Assembly: GCA_944326235.1 (NCBI GenBank)
Contig: CALVDH010000014.1
Coordinates: 1 to 64,000 of the forward strand
Reading direction: 5' to 3'
DNA length: 64,000 nucleotides
Origin: an uncultured Bacteroidales bacterium
GTDB lineage: Bacteria > Bacteroidota > Bacteroidia > Bacteroidales > UBA932
Position 1 is the first letter of the stretch. The number at the start of each line of letters is the position of its first letter. This document shows, in pieces, positions 1 to 8,584 of the stretch. The notes below the pieces were generated by a model. That model searched no databases. It saw only the letters and a list, made by a program, of their open reading frames with translations, and was not told where the DNA came from. The translations under genes were made by a program, and so were the position numbers.

Positions 1-311
1 AAAGCAGCAATCGTTCAAATACACACCTTCCGAAGGTGATACGAAAACGCGGGGAATCTACTCACCTTCCGAAGGTGGAATGAGGGTCAGGCAAGGGAAA
101 GCAGGGCCACAGACGCTGTAGGGCAATTCAGGCAAATGCACACCTTCGGAAGGTGGGATGAAAACGCGGGGAATCTACTCACCTTCCGAAGGTGGGATGA
201 GGATCAGGCAAGGGAAAGCAGGGCCACAGACGCTGTAGGGCAATCCAGGCAAATGCACACCTTCCGAAGGTGATACGAAAACGCGGGGAATCTACTCACC
301 TTCCGAAGGTG
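1..311. repeat. Palindrome array A: 117-bp tandem repeat carrying six 15-bp palindromes on a 39-bp lattice
   Basis: The near-perfect palindrome CACCTTC-S-GAAGGTG (one central base) occurs at 24-38, 63-77, 141-155, 180-194, 258-272 and 297-311. All starts fall on 24+39k; the slots at 102 and 219 lack a palindrome. The larger unit is a 117-bp tandem repeat (24 to 141 to 258; 63 to 180 to 297). It contains two palindromes with a 24-nt linker, then a 63-nt segment with the conserved piece CCACAGACGCTGTAGGG. The third copy has a central G, the others C. No gene is supported in 1-411; the SEGE-type reading frames hit stop codons between repeats. The remainder (312-411) holds a small duplication and a weak promoter-like box. 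The family is not one I recognise by name. Confidence 0.9.
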
Positions 312-361
312 ATGGGAAGCTAGGGGAAACAGCAGCCCCTCCTGAGCCGAAACAGAAAAGT

Positions 362-389
362 GCATCGCCGGAAAAGCATCGCCGGAAAA
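362..389. repeat. 14-bp direct tandem duplication
   Basis: Two exact adjacent copies of GCATCGCCGGAAAA (362-375 and 376-389) end 22 bp before the antiporter start codon. The duplication is seen directly; any regulatory role is unknown. Confidence 0.8.
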
Positions 390-399
390 GATTTTTTCT

Positions 400-407
400 T
401 AAATTCG
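400..407 (+). promoter_or_regulatory. Weak -7-like box before the antiporter gene
   Basis: TAAATTCG differs at one position from the Bacteroidota -7 consensus TAnnTTTG and ends 4 bases before the ATG. There is no TTG at the expected -33 distance. If used, the transcript would be almost leaderless. Confidence 0.25.
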
Positions 408-411
408 CAGA

Positions 412-2445
412 ATGAACTGGAGTGAACTGAGCCTGCCCATAACCGATCCCACGTGGATATTCCTGATCGTACTGCTGATCATCCTGTTCGCCCCGCTGCT
501 GTTCAACCGGCTGCGGATACCGAACATCATCGGGATGATCCTGGCCGGCGTGCTCATCGGCGAGCACGGACTCAACCTGCTGGCCCGCGACAGCAGTTTC
601 GAACTTTTCGGCAACGTCGGCCTGTACTACATCATGCTCCTGGCCGGCCTGGACATCAACATGGAGGACTTCAAGCACAACCGCAAGAAGGCCGCCGTTC
701 TGGGCCTGCTCACCTTTTCCATACCGATTATACTCGGGCTCATAGTCAACACGTCCCTGCTCAAGTACAGCCTCGCCACCTCCATCCTTCTGGCCAGCAT
801 GTACGCCTCCTACACCCTGATTTCCTACCCGATAGTCCTCCGCCTCGGAGTCTCCCGCGAGAGGAGCGTGAGCATAGCCGTAGGAGCCACAGCAGTCACC
901 GACACCATGACCCTGCTGGTGCTGGCCGTCATGAGCGGCATATTCGAGGGCGGAACAGGCGAGTCGTTCTGGATAGTGATGGCGTTCAAGGTAATAATGA
1001 TAGGTGCCGTCATCATCTACTCATTCCCGAGAATAGCGCGATGGTTCTTCCGCAAGTACGACGACACCGTCATGCAGTTCATCTTCGTGATGGTACTCCT
1101 CTTCGCAGCAGCCGGGCTGATGGAAGTGGCCGGACTGGAGGGCATCCTCGGAGCCTTCCTCACCGGCATCCTGCTCAACCGCCTGATTCCGTCCATTTCC
1201 CCCCTCAAGAGCCATCTCGAGTTCGTGGGCAACGCCCTCTTCATCCCGTTCTTCCTCATCGGAGTGGGCATGCTCATCAACCTCAACGTGATATTCGGGC
1301 ACTGGGGCGCGATCAAGGTAGCACTGGTCATGACCGCCACCGCCCTGACCGGCAAATGGATTGCCAGCCTCCTGACCCAGAAGGTCTTCCGCATGGCCGC
1401 CACCGAGCGCCGCCTGATGTTCGGCCTCACCACCTCCCAGGCAGCCGCCACCCTCGCAGCAGCCCTCATCGGCTACGAGATCATCCTCCCCGACGGGAGC
1501 CGCCTCCTGAACGAGGACATCCTCAACGGCACCATTCTCCTGATTCTATTCACCTGCATCGTCAGTTCCCTGACCACCGACCGCACCGCCCGCAAGATAG
1601 CCATGGAGGAGCCCGTCATCGACCGCGACCCCGACAGCCGGCCCGAGAAGATTCTCATTCCGCTGGCCAACCCCGACACCGTCAAGGACTTAGTCTGCCT
1701 TTCGATGGCCGTGCGCGACCCCATGCTCAACGACAACCTCTACGCCCTGAGCATCCTCTACGACACCGACAACTCCAAGGCCGTGAGCACCGCCTCCCGC
1801 AACCTCGACAACGCCGCCAGGATAGCCGCCTCCGCCCACGTGGACCTGAAGAAACTCAGCCGCTACGACCTCAACATCGCCTCGGGCATCATCCACACCG
1901 TCAAGGAACAGGAGATCACCAGCCTCCTCATCGGCCTGAGAAGGGACGCCGACAGCCCGATTCTCGGCAACCTGGCCGTCAACCTCCTCAAGAGCCTTTC
2001 CTGCGAAGTACTCCTATCCCGCCTCATGGTCCCCATCAACACCCTGAGCCAGATAGTGGTGGCAGTCCCGCCCAAAGCCGAGTACGAAGCCGGATTCAGC
2101 CGCTGGGTGGAGCACCTCTGCCGCCTGAGTACCTCCCTGGAGCGTCCCCTGCATTTCCACGCCCCCCAGGAGACCATTGTCATACTGCAGAAACTCCTCG
2201 AGGAGAACAGCCACCGCCTGGAAGCCCTCTACGTTCCCATGGAGGACTACAGCGACCTGACCTCCCTCGCCTCCGAACTCGACGACGACAGCCTCCTGGC
2301 CGTAGTCAGCTCCCGCCCCGGCTCCATCTCCCACGACAGCTCCTTTGAGAAGCTGCCCCGCCTCCTCGGCCGCGAGTTCACCTCCTGCAGCCTCATCCTC
2401 CTCTACCCCGAGAAATACGATGACTCCGGCCAGGCCCTCAGTTGA
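412..2445 (+). CDS. Cation:proton antiporter (CPA2 family) with C-terminal universal-stress-like domain
   Basis: Predicted inner-membrane Na+(K+)/H+ exchanger of 677 aa. Residues about 10-395 are a run of hydrophobic helices with the CPA2 look (RIPNIIGMILAGVLIGEHG near residue 35, the AGLDIN segment near 80, GATAVTDTM near 162). Residues about 405-677 are soluble and resemble a universal stress protein tail (EKILIPLANPDTVKDL), as in many Bacteroidota antiporters of this length. The ATG at 412 is the first in frame and starts directly before a hydrophobic helix. The transported ion cannot be told from sequence. The next gene follows after 29 bp, so they may be co-transcribed. Upstream lies the palindrome array. 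Confidence 0.9.
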   Translation: MNWSELSLPITDPTWIFLIVLLIILFAPLLFNRLRIPNIIGMILAGVLIGEHGLNLLARDSSFELFGNVGLYYIMLLAGLDINMEDFKHNRKKAAVLGLLTFSIPIILGLIVNTSLLKYSLATSILLASMYASYTLISYPIVLRLGVSRERSVSIAVGATAVTDTMTLLVLAVMSGIFEGGTGESFWIVMAFKVIMIGAVIIYSFPRIARWFFRKYDDTVMQFIFVMVLLFAAAGLMEVAGLEGILGAFLTGILLNRLIPSISPLKSHLEFVGNALFIPFFLIGVGMLINLNVIFGHWGAIKVALVMTATALTGKWIASLLTQKVFRMAATERRLMFGLTTSQAAATLAAALIGYEIILPDGSRLLNEDILNGTILLILFTCIVSSLTTDRTARKIAMEEPVIDRDPDSRPEKILIPLANPDTVKDLVCLSMAVRDPMLNDNLYALSILYDTDNSKAVSTASRNLDNAARIAASAHVDLKKLSRYDLNIASGIIHTVKEQEITSLLIGLRRDADSPILGNLAVNLLKSLSCEVLLSRLMVPINTLSQIVVAVPPKAEYEAGFSRWVEHLCRLSTSLERPLHFHAPQETIVILQKLLEENSHRLEALYVPMEDYSDLTSLASELDDDSLLAVVSSRPGSISHDSSFEKLPRLLGREFTSCSLILLYPEKYDDSGQALS

Positions 2446-2474
2446 CAGCCCGAGTCCAAAACACATTGTACGAT

Positions 2475-3773
2475 ATGAAATTATCCGGAACATACCATCT
2501 TTCCACCACAGCCGCGGCCGTCCTCATTCTGACCGCCCTTACCCTCATCCCCGCCACCGGCACCGCCCAGACCGTCCTCACCGGCATCGACGTCCTCGAG
2601 GCCAACGGCTTTGAGCAGCTGCAGGGCAAGCGCATCGGGCTGGTGACCAATCCCACGGGCGTGGACCGCTACCTCAACTCCACCATCGACGTCCTGCACA
2701 GCGCCCCGGGAGTGGAGCTGGTCGCCCTCTTCGGCCCTGAGCACGGGGTCCGTGGCAATGCCCACGCCGGCGAGCACGTCGAGGGACAGGCCGTCGACCC
2801 CCGCACCGGCGTTCCCATTTTCTCCCTCTACGGCAAGACCCGCCTCCCCTCCGCGGAGCAGTTCGAGGGCCTCGACGCCATCGTCTACGACATCCAGGAC
2901 ATCGGCTGCCGCTCCTACACCTACATCAGCACCATGGGCAATGTGATGAAGGTGGCGGCAATGGAAGGGGTGGAGATGATCATCCTCGACCGTCCGAACC
3001 CGCTCGGAGGCCTGAAGGTCGAGGGACCGGGAGTGGAGGACTCGCTCATTTCATTTGTAGGACAATACAATATCCCCTACGTCTACGGCCTCACCCCCGG
3101 CGAGCTGGCGACTCTGCTCAACGAGGAGGGGATGCTCAGGGTGGAGGGCTCCGACGGCCGGGACTCTACGGTAAAATGCCGGCTCACGGTCGTGAAGATG
3201 GAAGGATGGAGGCGCGGCATGAACTTCGACGCGACGGGACTGCTCTGGGTGCCCTCCTCCCCCCACATTCCCACGGTGGAGGCGGCATACCTCTACCCGG
3301 CGACCGGCATCCTCGGAGAGCTCGGGGTCCTCTCCATCGGGGTGGGCTACACCCTGCCCTTCGGCATGATCGCCTGTCCGGGGATGGACGCGGACCTGCT
3401 GGCCTCGCGGATGAATGCCCTCTACCTGCCGGGGGTGCTGTTCCGGCCCGTCTACGCCACACCGTTCTACGGCTCGCTCAAGGGAAAGGAGATCGGAGGG
3501 GTGCAGATCTACATCACGGACTTCGGGGCGGCACGGCTCTCGGAGATTCAGTTCTATGCGGTGCAGGTCATTGCGGACATGCAGCCGGACTTCGACCCGT
3601 TCGGGGCTGCAGATGCCTCACGGCTGGAAATGTTCGACAAGGTGACCGGCTCCGAGGAGGTGCGGAAGGCCTTCGGAGAGCGGTACAGATATGAGGACAT
3701 CTTCAATATCTGGAATGATTTTGCAGAAAAATTCCGTAAAGTCTCGGAAAAATATTATCTTTACGCACTATGA
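2475..3773 (+). CDS. namZ: Exo-beta-N-acetylmuramidase NamZ-like (DUF1343, GH171)
   Basis: A 432-aa exported protein of the DUF1343/NamZ family, which removes terminal MurNAc from peptidoglycan fragments. Family landmarks are GKRIGLVTNPTGVDR near residue 43, FGPEHGVRG (probable active-site Glu) near 81, DIQDIGCRSYTYISTMG near 138 and LDRPNPLGG near 170. The start is placed at ATG 2475, which opens a clean signal peptide (MKLSGTYHL, hydrophobic core, ATGTAQ). An in-frame TTG at 2442 would overlap the previous stop but puts 11 extra residues before the signal sequence. The stop overlaps the next start (ATGA). The role in cell-wall recycling or peptidoglycan scavenging follows from the family. 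Confidence 0.88.
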   Translation: MKLSGTYHLSTTAAAVLILTALTLIPATGTAQTVLTGIDVLEANGFEQLQGKRIGLVTNPTGVDRYLNSTIDVLHSAPGVELVALFGPEHGVRGNAHAGEHVEGQAVDPRTGVPIFSLYGKTRLPSAEQFEGLDAIVYDIQDIGCRSYTYISTMGNVMKVAAMEGVEMIILDRPNPLGGLKVEGPGVEDSLISFVGQYNIPYVYGLTPGELATLLNEEGMLRVEGSDGRDSTVKCRLTVVKMEGWRRGMNFDATGLLWVPSSPHIPTVEAAYLYPATGILGELGVLSIGVGYTLPFGMIACPGMDADLLASRMNALYLPGVLFRPVYATPFYGSLKGKEIGGVQIYITDFGAARLSEIQFYAVQVIADMQPDFDPFGAADASRLEMFDKVTGSEEVRKAFGERYRYEDIFNIWNDFAEKFRKVSEKYYLYAL

Positions 3774-4879
3774 AAAATCATCTGCCCCTATACCTGATAC
3801 TTCTGCTGTCCATGACCGCCCTCGCCTCGTGCAACATCGACGGTGAGAGTTATGACTATTACACAGAGGCTTTCGAGATATACGGCGAATATAACGGAGC
3901 CATAGGCGTACAGGGAGAGCACAACTATTACATCTACCTGACCAACTCCCCCGAAGGGAATGAATATCCCGGTCCAGGCACCGCATACTACTTCTTCGAC
4001 ATTTTTTCCACACCCGGAGTACCAGACAGGTACGGAGAGATTCCCCTTCCCTCCGGGACATACACACTGGGAGCCCGCGGAGCCACGGCGATAGGCACAT
4101 TCACTCAGGACTACTCCTACTACATCGGAAGCGACCGCTATGGAGACCCCATCGAGATGAGATTCAGCAACGGTATCCTCAGAATCGACGATGATGACTT
4201 CGGTTACTACGAGATAGAGGCCGAGCTCACCGACATGGCCGGCATGACGCATTATGTCCACTATGTAGGACGTGTCGATATCATAGACCGCTCGCAGGGC
4301 GTCGTCGGCGGATACCAGCAGCTGGCCCAGGACCTCAACATCCAGGCTCATGCAGCCAACGCCACTCTGTACGATGACATGGAGGGCCTCCCCGGCGGCA
4401 TTTCCAACGTAATACTGTCCTTTACCGACATGGCCCTGGACGCCGAAGGCTATGCCATACCTCCCGGCAGCATCCTCAACATCGACTGCTACATGAAGCT
4501 CACAGATGAAGGCCGCATCCCGGCAGGCACGTACGACATCTCCCCCGAGTGGGGACAGCAGGATTTCACCCTCAGCCCCGGCGAAGTCATCAACGACATG
4601 ATTGTAGGCACTGTCGTCGAGAACTATGACAGCGACGAGAACGCCTTCATGGGCTTCATCACCGAAGGCAGCCTGTATATCATGAACTCCACCGGTCTGG
4701 AGTACAACATCATGTACGTATTCCACACCGACCGCGGCTACGAAATCACCGGCAAATACAACGGTCCGCTGGACCTGAACCGGGCCTCAATGACCGCAGT
4801 CCGGGCAGACAGCCACGGCCTCCACCGCCCCGTACCGTCCCCCCTGGCCCGCCCGCACTACAAGGTCAGAAGCCGCTGA
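3770..4879 (+). CDS. Surface/periplasmic lipoprotein of unknown function
   Basis: A 369-aa lipoprotein with a clear lipobox (MTALASC, Cys about residue 21) after a short hydrophobic signal. The mature part is rich in Tyr, Gly and Asp and looks all-beta. Similar short segments recur (GTYTLGARG, GTYDISPEWG; LTDMAGMTHYVHYVG), suggesting repeated beta-sandwich units. It overlaps the NamZ gene by 4 bp, so it is probably translationally coupled to it and may bind glycan or peptidoglycan fragments at the envelope. I do not recognise the family. The C-terminal 30 residues are basic and Pro-rich, unlike the rest. Confidence 0.75.
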   Translation: MKNHLPLYLILLLSMTALASCNIDGESYDYYTEAFEIYGEYNGAIGVQGEHNYYIYLTNSPEGNEYPGPGTAYYFFDIFSTPGVPDRYGEIPLPSGTYTLGARGATAIGTFTQDYSYYIGSDRYGDPIEMRFSNGILRIDDDDFGYYEIEAELTDMAGMTHYVHYVGRVDIIDRSQGVVGGYQQLAQDLNIQAHAANATLYDDMEGLPGGISNVILSFTDMALDAEGYAIPPGSILNIDCYMKLTDEGRIPAGTYDISPEWGQQDFTLSPGEVINDMIVGTVVENYDSDENAFMGFITEGSLYIMNSTGLEYNIMYVFHTDRGYEITGKYNGPLDLNRASMTAVRADSHGLHRPVPSPLARPHYKVRSR

Positions 4880-4943
4880 ACCCTTCATCCTTCCGAGGCA
4901 AAATCATGGTTTTCCGTGATATGAAAAGTCTCAAATAATTCCG

Positions 4944-4950
4944 TACTTTG
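4944..4950 (+). promoter_or_regulatory. Bacteroidota -7-type box before the BACON lipoprotein
   Basis: GTACTTTGCA is close to the TAnnTTTG element and lies 23 bp before the ATG at 4974. A clear -33 TTG is not present. Confidence 0.4.
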
Positions 4951-4973
4951 CATTTTTAGCAAAATACGATATT

Positions 4974-6356
4974 ATGCACACTATTTCTAGATTTTCCCGT
5001 ATCGCCGGCCTCACCCTGGCCAGCGTCTTCACGGCCGCACTCCTTCTCAGCTGCGAGGAGAAAGAGCCCGTTCCCGTCAGCATCGACTCCCAGCCCTCGC
5101 AGATCGCAGCAGAGGGAGGCAGCACCTCATTCACCGTCACAGCCCCCGGCTCCTGGACTGCCGCCGTGCAGCCCGCCTCCGACGGCACCGCCGCCGCATG
5201 GCTCACCATTGACCCTGCCTCCGGTGAGGCCGGAGAGCACACCGTCACCCTCACAGCAGAGGCCAACACCGCCGAGGAAGAGCGCACCGCCACCGTCATT
5301 GTCACCAGCGGCAGCTCCTCCGCCACCGTCTCCGTCTCTCAGGCCGGAGCCACCGCACAGGATGAGCCGGAAGAGCCGGAGGAGCCGGATACTCCGGACC
5401 ATACAGGGCTGGTCAAGTCCGTGGAATTTTCTCACAGCAAAGGTGAGTCCAGTTGGACCTATTTATTCAACTTCGAATACGATAACCTCAACAAGGTCTC
5501 AATAGTACAGGTCAGGCAAATTGAAGGTGGAGAGTATGTGGATGAAGGAGGCTATTCCAACAAGTTTACTTACAATGAGGACGGAACAGCAATACTTGAG
5601 CGCGATCTGTATGAGGAGGAAGGGCTTGAAATCTTAAACATTGTTTTCGACTCCGAGGGGAAAGCCACTGAAATGTTCTCGGCAGAAACCTCTACGTATC
5701 CGGATAAAACGTCATATGACATGTCATATAATGATCAAGGACAGCTCATTGCCATTAAGGATAATATTTATCAATCTTCCGAAATGTCTGAAATTTTTGA
5801 GTGGAGTAATGGTGACAACGTAAAGTTGATCGGGAGCGACGACGATGTGATTAACGTCCCGTTCTCTGCGTACGATAACAATCCTAAAACCAATATAGAC
5901 ATCAACTGGCTTTCAAGCATAAAAGGCGTACAATACATCCATCAGCCCCATCAGATTTTGGGAGCTGTCGGTATGCTGGGGAAAAGGGACGCCCATTATG
6001 CTCTTCCGTATGACGGTATAAACAGCTACAATTCACCTGATGAAATTACTCTGCCTGAACAAATTTACTATGATGGAAGCCCGGCGCCAGGTGACGATGG
6101 CTATGTCATCTACACACATACAGTCGAATATTATTTGCCCGATGAATGCATCACGACATTTGACATAGACAGCGACGGACTGCTGCACAGCATCAAGTAT
6201 GAAATGCCTCTCCACGAAATGGCTATCACTTGCAAATGCAGAATAGAGACGGAAGAAGGGTTAGGTCAAGTCCTGATACCCGAAAATGAGCTTGGGCGCA
6301 AGGATACTGTGACCGGCAACTCTGCTATCTCATCTGTCACCGTCACCTACTACTAG
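4974..6356 (+). CDS. BACON-domain lipoprotein with AT-richer C-terminal domain
   Basis: A 460-aa lipoprotein: signal peptide, then lipobox LLLSC (Cys about 27). Residues about 35-125 form a BACON domain (PSQIAAEGGSTSFTVTAPGSW, AWLTIDPASGEAGEHTVTL, ATVIVTSGSSSATVSVSQAG), a module common in Bacteroidota surface glycan-binding proteins. A short acidic Pro/Glu linker (about 128-142) joins it to a 315-residue C-terminal domain containing FEYDNLNKV- and YNDQGQLIAI-type segments. Those are reminiscent of Bacteroidota DUF4595 lipoproteins, but this is a tentative match. Base composition changes visibly at the linker: the N-terminal part is very GC- and Ala/Thr-rich, the C-terminal part clearly AT-richer. 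A terminator hairpin follows. Confidence 0.8.
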   Translation: MHTISRFSRIAGLTLASVFTAALLLSCEEKEPVPVSIDSQPSQIAAEGGSTSFTVTAPGSWTAAVQPASDGTAAAWLTIDPASGEAGEHTVTLTAEANTAEEERTATVIVTSGSSSATVSVSQAGATAQDEPEEPEEPDTPDHTGLVKSVEFSHSKGESSWTYLFNFEYDNLNKVSIVQVRQIEGGEYVDEGGYSNKFTYNEDGTAILERDLYEEEGLEILNIVFDSEGKATEMFSAETSTYPDKTSYDMSYNDQGQLIAIKDNIYQSSEMSEIFEWSNGDNVKLIGSDDDVINVPFSAYDNNPKTNIDINWLSSIKGVQYIHQPHQILGAVGMLGKRDAHYALPYDGINSYNSPDEITLPEQIYYDGSPAPGDDGYVIYTHTVEYYLPDECITTFDIDSDGLLHSIKYEMPLHEMAITCKCRIETEEGLGQVLIPENELGRKDTVTGNSAISSVTVTYY

Positions 6357-6383
6357 CAGCCCGTCCTGACCTGACAGCACAAC

Positions 6384-6433
6384 AAAAGGCGTATGCCCCG
6401 GCCACCGCAGCCGCGCATGCGCCTTTTATTTTT
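6384..6433 (+). terminator. Rho-independent terminator after the BACON lipoprotein
   Basis: The arms AAAAGGCGTATGC (6384-6396) and GCATGCGCCTTTT (6415-6427) pair at 12 of 13 positions and run into ATTTTT. This closes the 412-6356 plus-strand block. Confidence 0.85.
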
Positions 6434-6489
6434 ACTCCTTCGGAAGGAGTAGGAAAATGGCGGGAAAGCACGACTCCTTCGGAAGGAGT
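6434..6489. repeat. Palindrome array C: two copies with altered arms, 39 bp apart
   Basis: ACTCCTTC-G-GAAGGAGT occurs at 6434-6450 and 6473-6489, exactly 39 bp apart. The core CTTC-S-GAAG matches arrays A and B, but the outer arms are CTC/GAG here instead of CAC/GTG, changed on both sides so the palindrome is kept. The array lies between the convergent terminators of the BACON gene and the Sus-like operon. Confidence 0.85.
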
Positions 6490-6508
6490 GGTGAAGTGAT
6501 CTCGAGAA

Positions 6509-6573
6509 AAGGCATATAAAAAGGAACGGGAGAGAGAGCCGTCCCTTGCAGGTTTACGGTTCTCTTTCCCGTT
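6509..6573 (-). terminator. Terminator of the Sus-like operon
   Basis: The arms AACGGGAGAGAGAGCCGT (6525-6542) and ACGGTTCTCTTTCCCGTT (6556-6573) pair at 16 of 18 positions around a 13-nt loop. Read on the minus strand, the stem is followed by CCTTTTTATA. It lies 20 bp past the stop of the last gene of the operon. Confidence 0.8.
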
Positions 6574-6593
6574 GTCGATGAAGCAGTCCGGGG

Positions 6594-8543
6594 TTAGAAC
6601 TGGAGGACGAGGGAGGTCATGCCGGGCACGTCTAAGGGCTCGGTGCTGCGGGAGACGGTCGCTCCGGTGAGGATGTCGGTGGCAGTGAAGCTGTCGGTGC
6701 CGAGGGCTGCGGCTGCAGCATCGAATATCTCGGCGTAGTGGGCCCAGTCGAGGGAGATGGACTCGGTGCCGTTGTTGATCACTACCATCACGAAGTCCTT
6801 GAAGTCAGGGGTGTAGCGGAAATATACGTAGGCGTTAACCAGGTCGCCGAAAGGCATGAAGTGCATCAGCTTGCCCTTGGTCACGGCCTCGGAAGTCTTC
6901 CTCCACTGCATCAGGGTGCGGGTGTGGTCGAACATCTCGTTCTGCAGGTCTGTTCTGCCGGCGGAAGTGAAGGCATTGACCTTGTCACCGGGCCAGCCGC
7001 CGGGGAAGTCGGTCCTCCACCAGGCATCGCCCTTGCCCACCATTTCCTCGGGTCCGTGCATCAGAATCTCATCTCCGTAGTACCACTGGGGCACTCCGCG
7101 CATGGTCAGCAGCAGGGTCGTGGCATTCTTCATCCTCGCCAGCACGGTCTCGTCGGAATCCTTGTAGGTACCGAAGCGGATGGCCGGGCGCTCCATGTCA
7201 TGGTTGGTAATGAAGGTCAGCAGGTTGTAGGGGTTGTAGTAGGCAAAGTCGAGGGACACGGAGCCGTAGACGCGCTTGATGCCGTCGTCGTAGCCCAGGT
7301 TCTCATTCTGCACAAATGCCTCGGAGATAGCGTCAGTCAAGGCGAAGTCCATCACCATGGGCAGGTGCGAGGTATAGCCGTCGGCATTGGTCTTAAAGCC
7401 ACCGTCAGCTGTCCTGCAGCCCTCCCAGTAGGCTATCTGCTGGGTGTTGTGGAACCAGCACTCGCCCACGAGGGTAAAGTTGGGGAACTCATTCAGGATA
7501 CCGGCAGTCCAGGCTGAGATGTCCTCCTTGCGGGTGTAAGGATAGGTGTCCACGCGGATACCGTCCAGATCGGCGTACTCTATCCACCACACTGCCAGCT
7601 GGATGTAGTACTGGAGGCAATAGGGATTGCTCAGGTTCATGTCGGGCATCGAGGTATCGAACCAGCCGGTCACGCAGGCGTCGATGTCGGTCTGGGCAGC
7701 GTGGGGATCGGAGTGTCCGGACATGGCGTAGTTGGAGCGGGTAAATGTCGGATGCTGGTGGATCCAGTCCTGGAAAGGCAGGTCGTTGAACCACCAGTGG
7801 GCGGTGCCGCTGTGGTTGGGCACGATGTCCTGGATGAACTTGATGCCCTTCTCATGGGCGGCTGCCACGAGGGAGCGGTAAAGCTCGTTGGAGCCGTAAC
7901 GGGGGTCTATCTGATAATAGTCCGCGCAGGCGTAGCCGTGGTAGGAATAGGTCGGTTCGTTGTCGAGGGTGATGGGCGTAGGCCAGATGGCGGTGATGCC
8001 GAGGTCGGCCAGATAGTCCAGATGGTCCATGATACCCTGGAGGTCACCGCCGTGACGTCCGCCGGGGAGCTTGCGGTTGCCCTTCTCGGCGGTCAGGGGG
8101 GAGGAGTCGTTCTTCTTGTCACCGTTGGCGAAACGGTCGGGCATCAGCAGGTACACCACGTCGGAGGAGCCGAAGCCTACCCTATCCCGTGACCCCTCGC
8201 GACGCTCGCCTATGCTGTAGGCAAATGTCTCGGTCTTCCCGTCGGGGTAGTTGATGGTAAATGTGTACTCGCCCGGAGCCAGGTTATCGGCAATCTCGAG
8301 ATCCACGAACACGTAGTTCGGGCTCTCGGCATAATGCACGGCTTTCACCGTAATCCCGTCAGAGTCCACGGACACACCCGCACCCGAAAGTCCGGGAGCG
8401 TGCAGCATCAGCGTCAGCGGGGTCTCCATCCCGGTCCACCAGCAGGGCGGCTCCACGCGCAGTCCCTCCTGGCCCACAGCTGCGGAAGCCATGGACGACA
8501 GCCCCATCGCAGCTAAAATCGTAGTCAGTAAATTTTTCTTCAT
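6594..8543 (-). CDS. susA: SusA-like GH13 neopullulanase/cyclomaltodextrinase
   Basis: A 649-aa exported alpha-glucan hydrolase. The signal peptide ends near AAVGQ with no lipobox, so the enzyme is probably periplasmic. Residues about 27-112 form the N-terminal Ig-like domain typical of cyclomaltodextrinases (RVEPPCWWTGM). The GH13 barrel follows: DIVPNHSG (about 239), nucleophile D332 in GIRVDTYPY, acid/base E361 in LVGECW and the third acid D449 in FITNHDMERP. Length and architecture match SusA of Bacteroides thetaiotaomicron (about 617 aa), which cuts imported maltooligosaccharides. It is the last gene of the operon, separated from its neighbour by a 239-bp gap holding palindrome array B. 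Confidence 0.92.
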   Translation of the reverse strand: MKKNLLTTILAAMGLSSMASAAVGQEGLRVEPPCWWTGMETPLTLMLHAPGLSGAGVSVDSDGITVKAVHYAESPNYVFVDLEIADNLAPGEYTFTINYPDGKTETFAYSIGERREGSRDRVGFGSSDVVYLLMPDRFANGDKKNDSSPLTAEKGNRKLPGGRHGGDLQGIMDHLDYLADLGITAIWPTPITLDNEPTYSYHGYACADYYQIDPRYGSNELYRSLVAAAHEKGIKFIQDIVPNHSGTAHWWFNDLPFQDWIHQHPTFTRSNYAMSGHSDPHAAQTDIDACVTGWFDTSMPDMNLSNPYCLQYYIQLAVWWIEYADLDGIRVDTYPYTRKEDISAWTAGILNEFPNFTLVGECWFHNTQQIAYWEGCRTADGGFKTNADGYTSHLPMVMDFALTDAISEAFVQNENLGYDDGIKRVYGSVSLDFAYYNPYNLLTFITNHDMERPAIRFGTYKDSDETVLARMKNATTLLLTMRGVPQWYYGDEILMHGPEEMVGKGDAWWRTDFPGGWPGDKVNAFTSAGRTDLQNEMFDHTRTLMQWRKTSEAVTKGKLMHFMPFGDLVNAYVYFRYTPDFKDFVMVVINNGTESISLDWAHYAEIFDAAAAALGTDSFTATDILTGATVSRSTEPLDVPGMTSLVLQF

Positions 8544-8584
8544 AAATTATTGCTATTTGGTTTTATATATCGTTACACTTTATC

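Noticed and set aside
24-311. The regularly spaced palindromes could be a CRISPR array.
   Set aside because: The repeats are only 15 bp with 24-nt or 63-nt linkers, the linkers are conserved between units instead of unique, and no cas genes are present.
453-2348. A 631-codon same-strand frame inside the antiporter gene.
   Set aside because: Its product is Pro/Arg/His-rich without any domain, typical of a shifted frame of a GC-rich membrane-protein gene.
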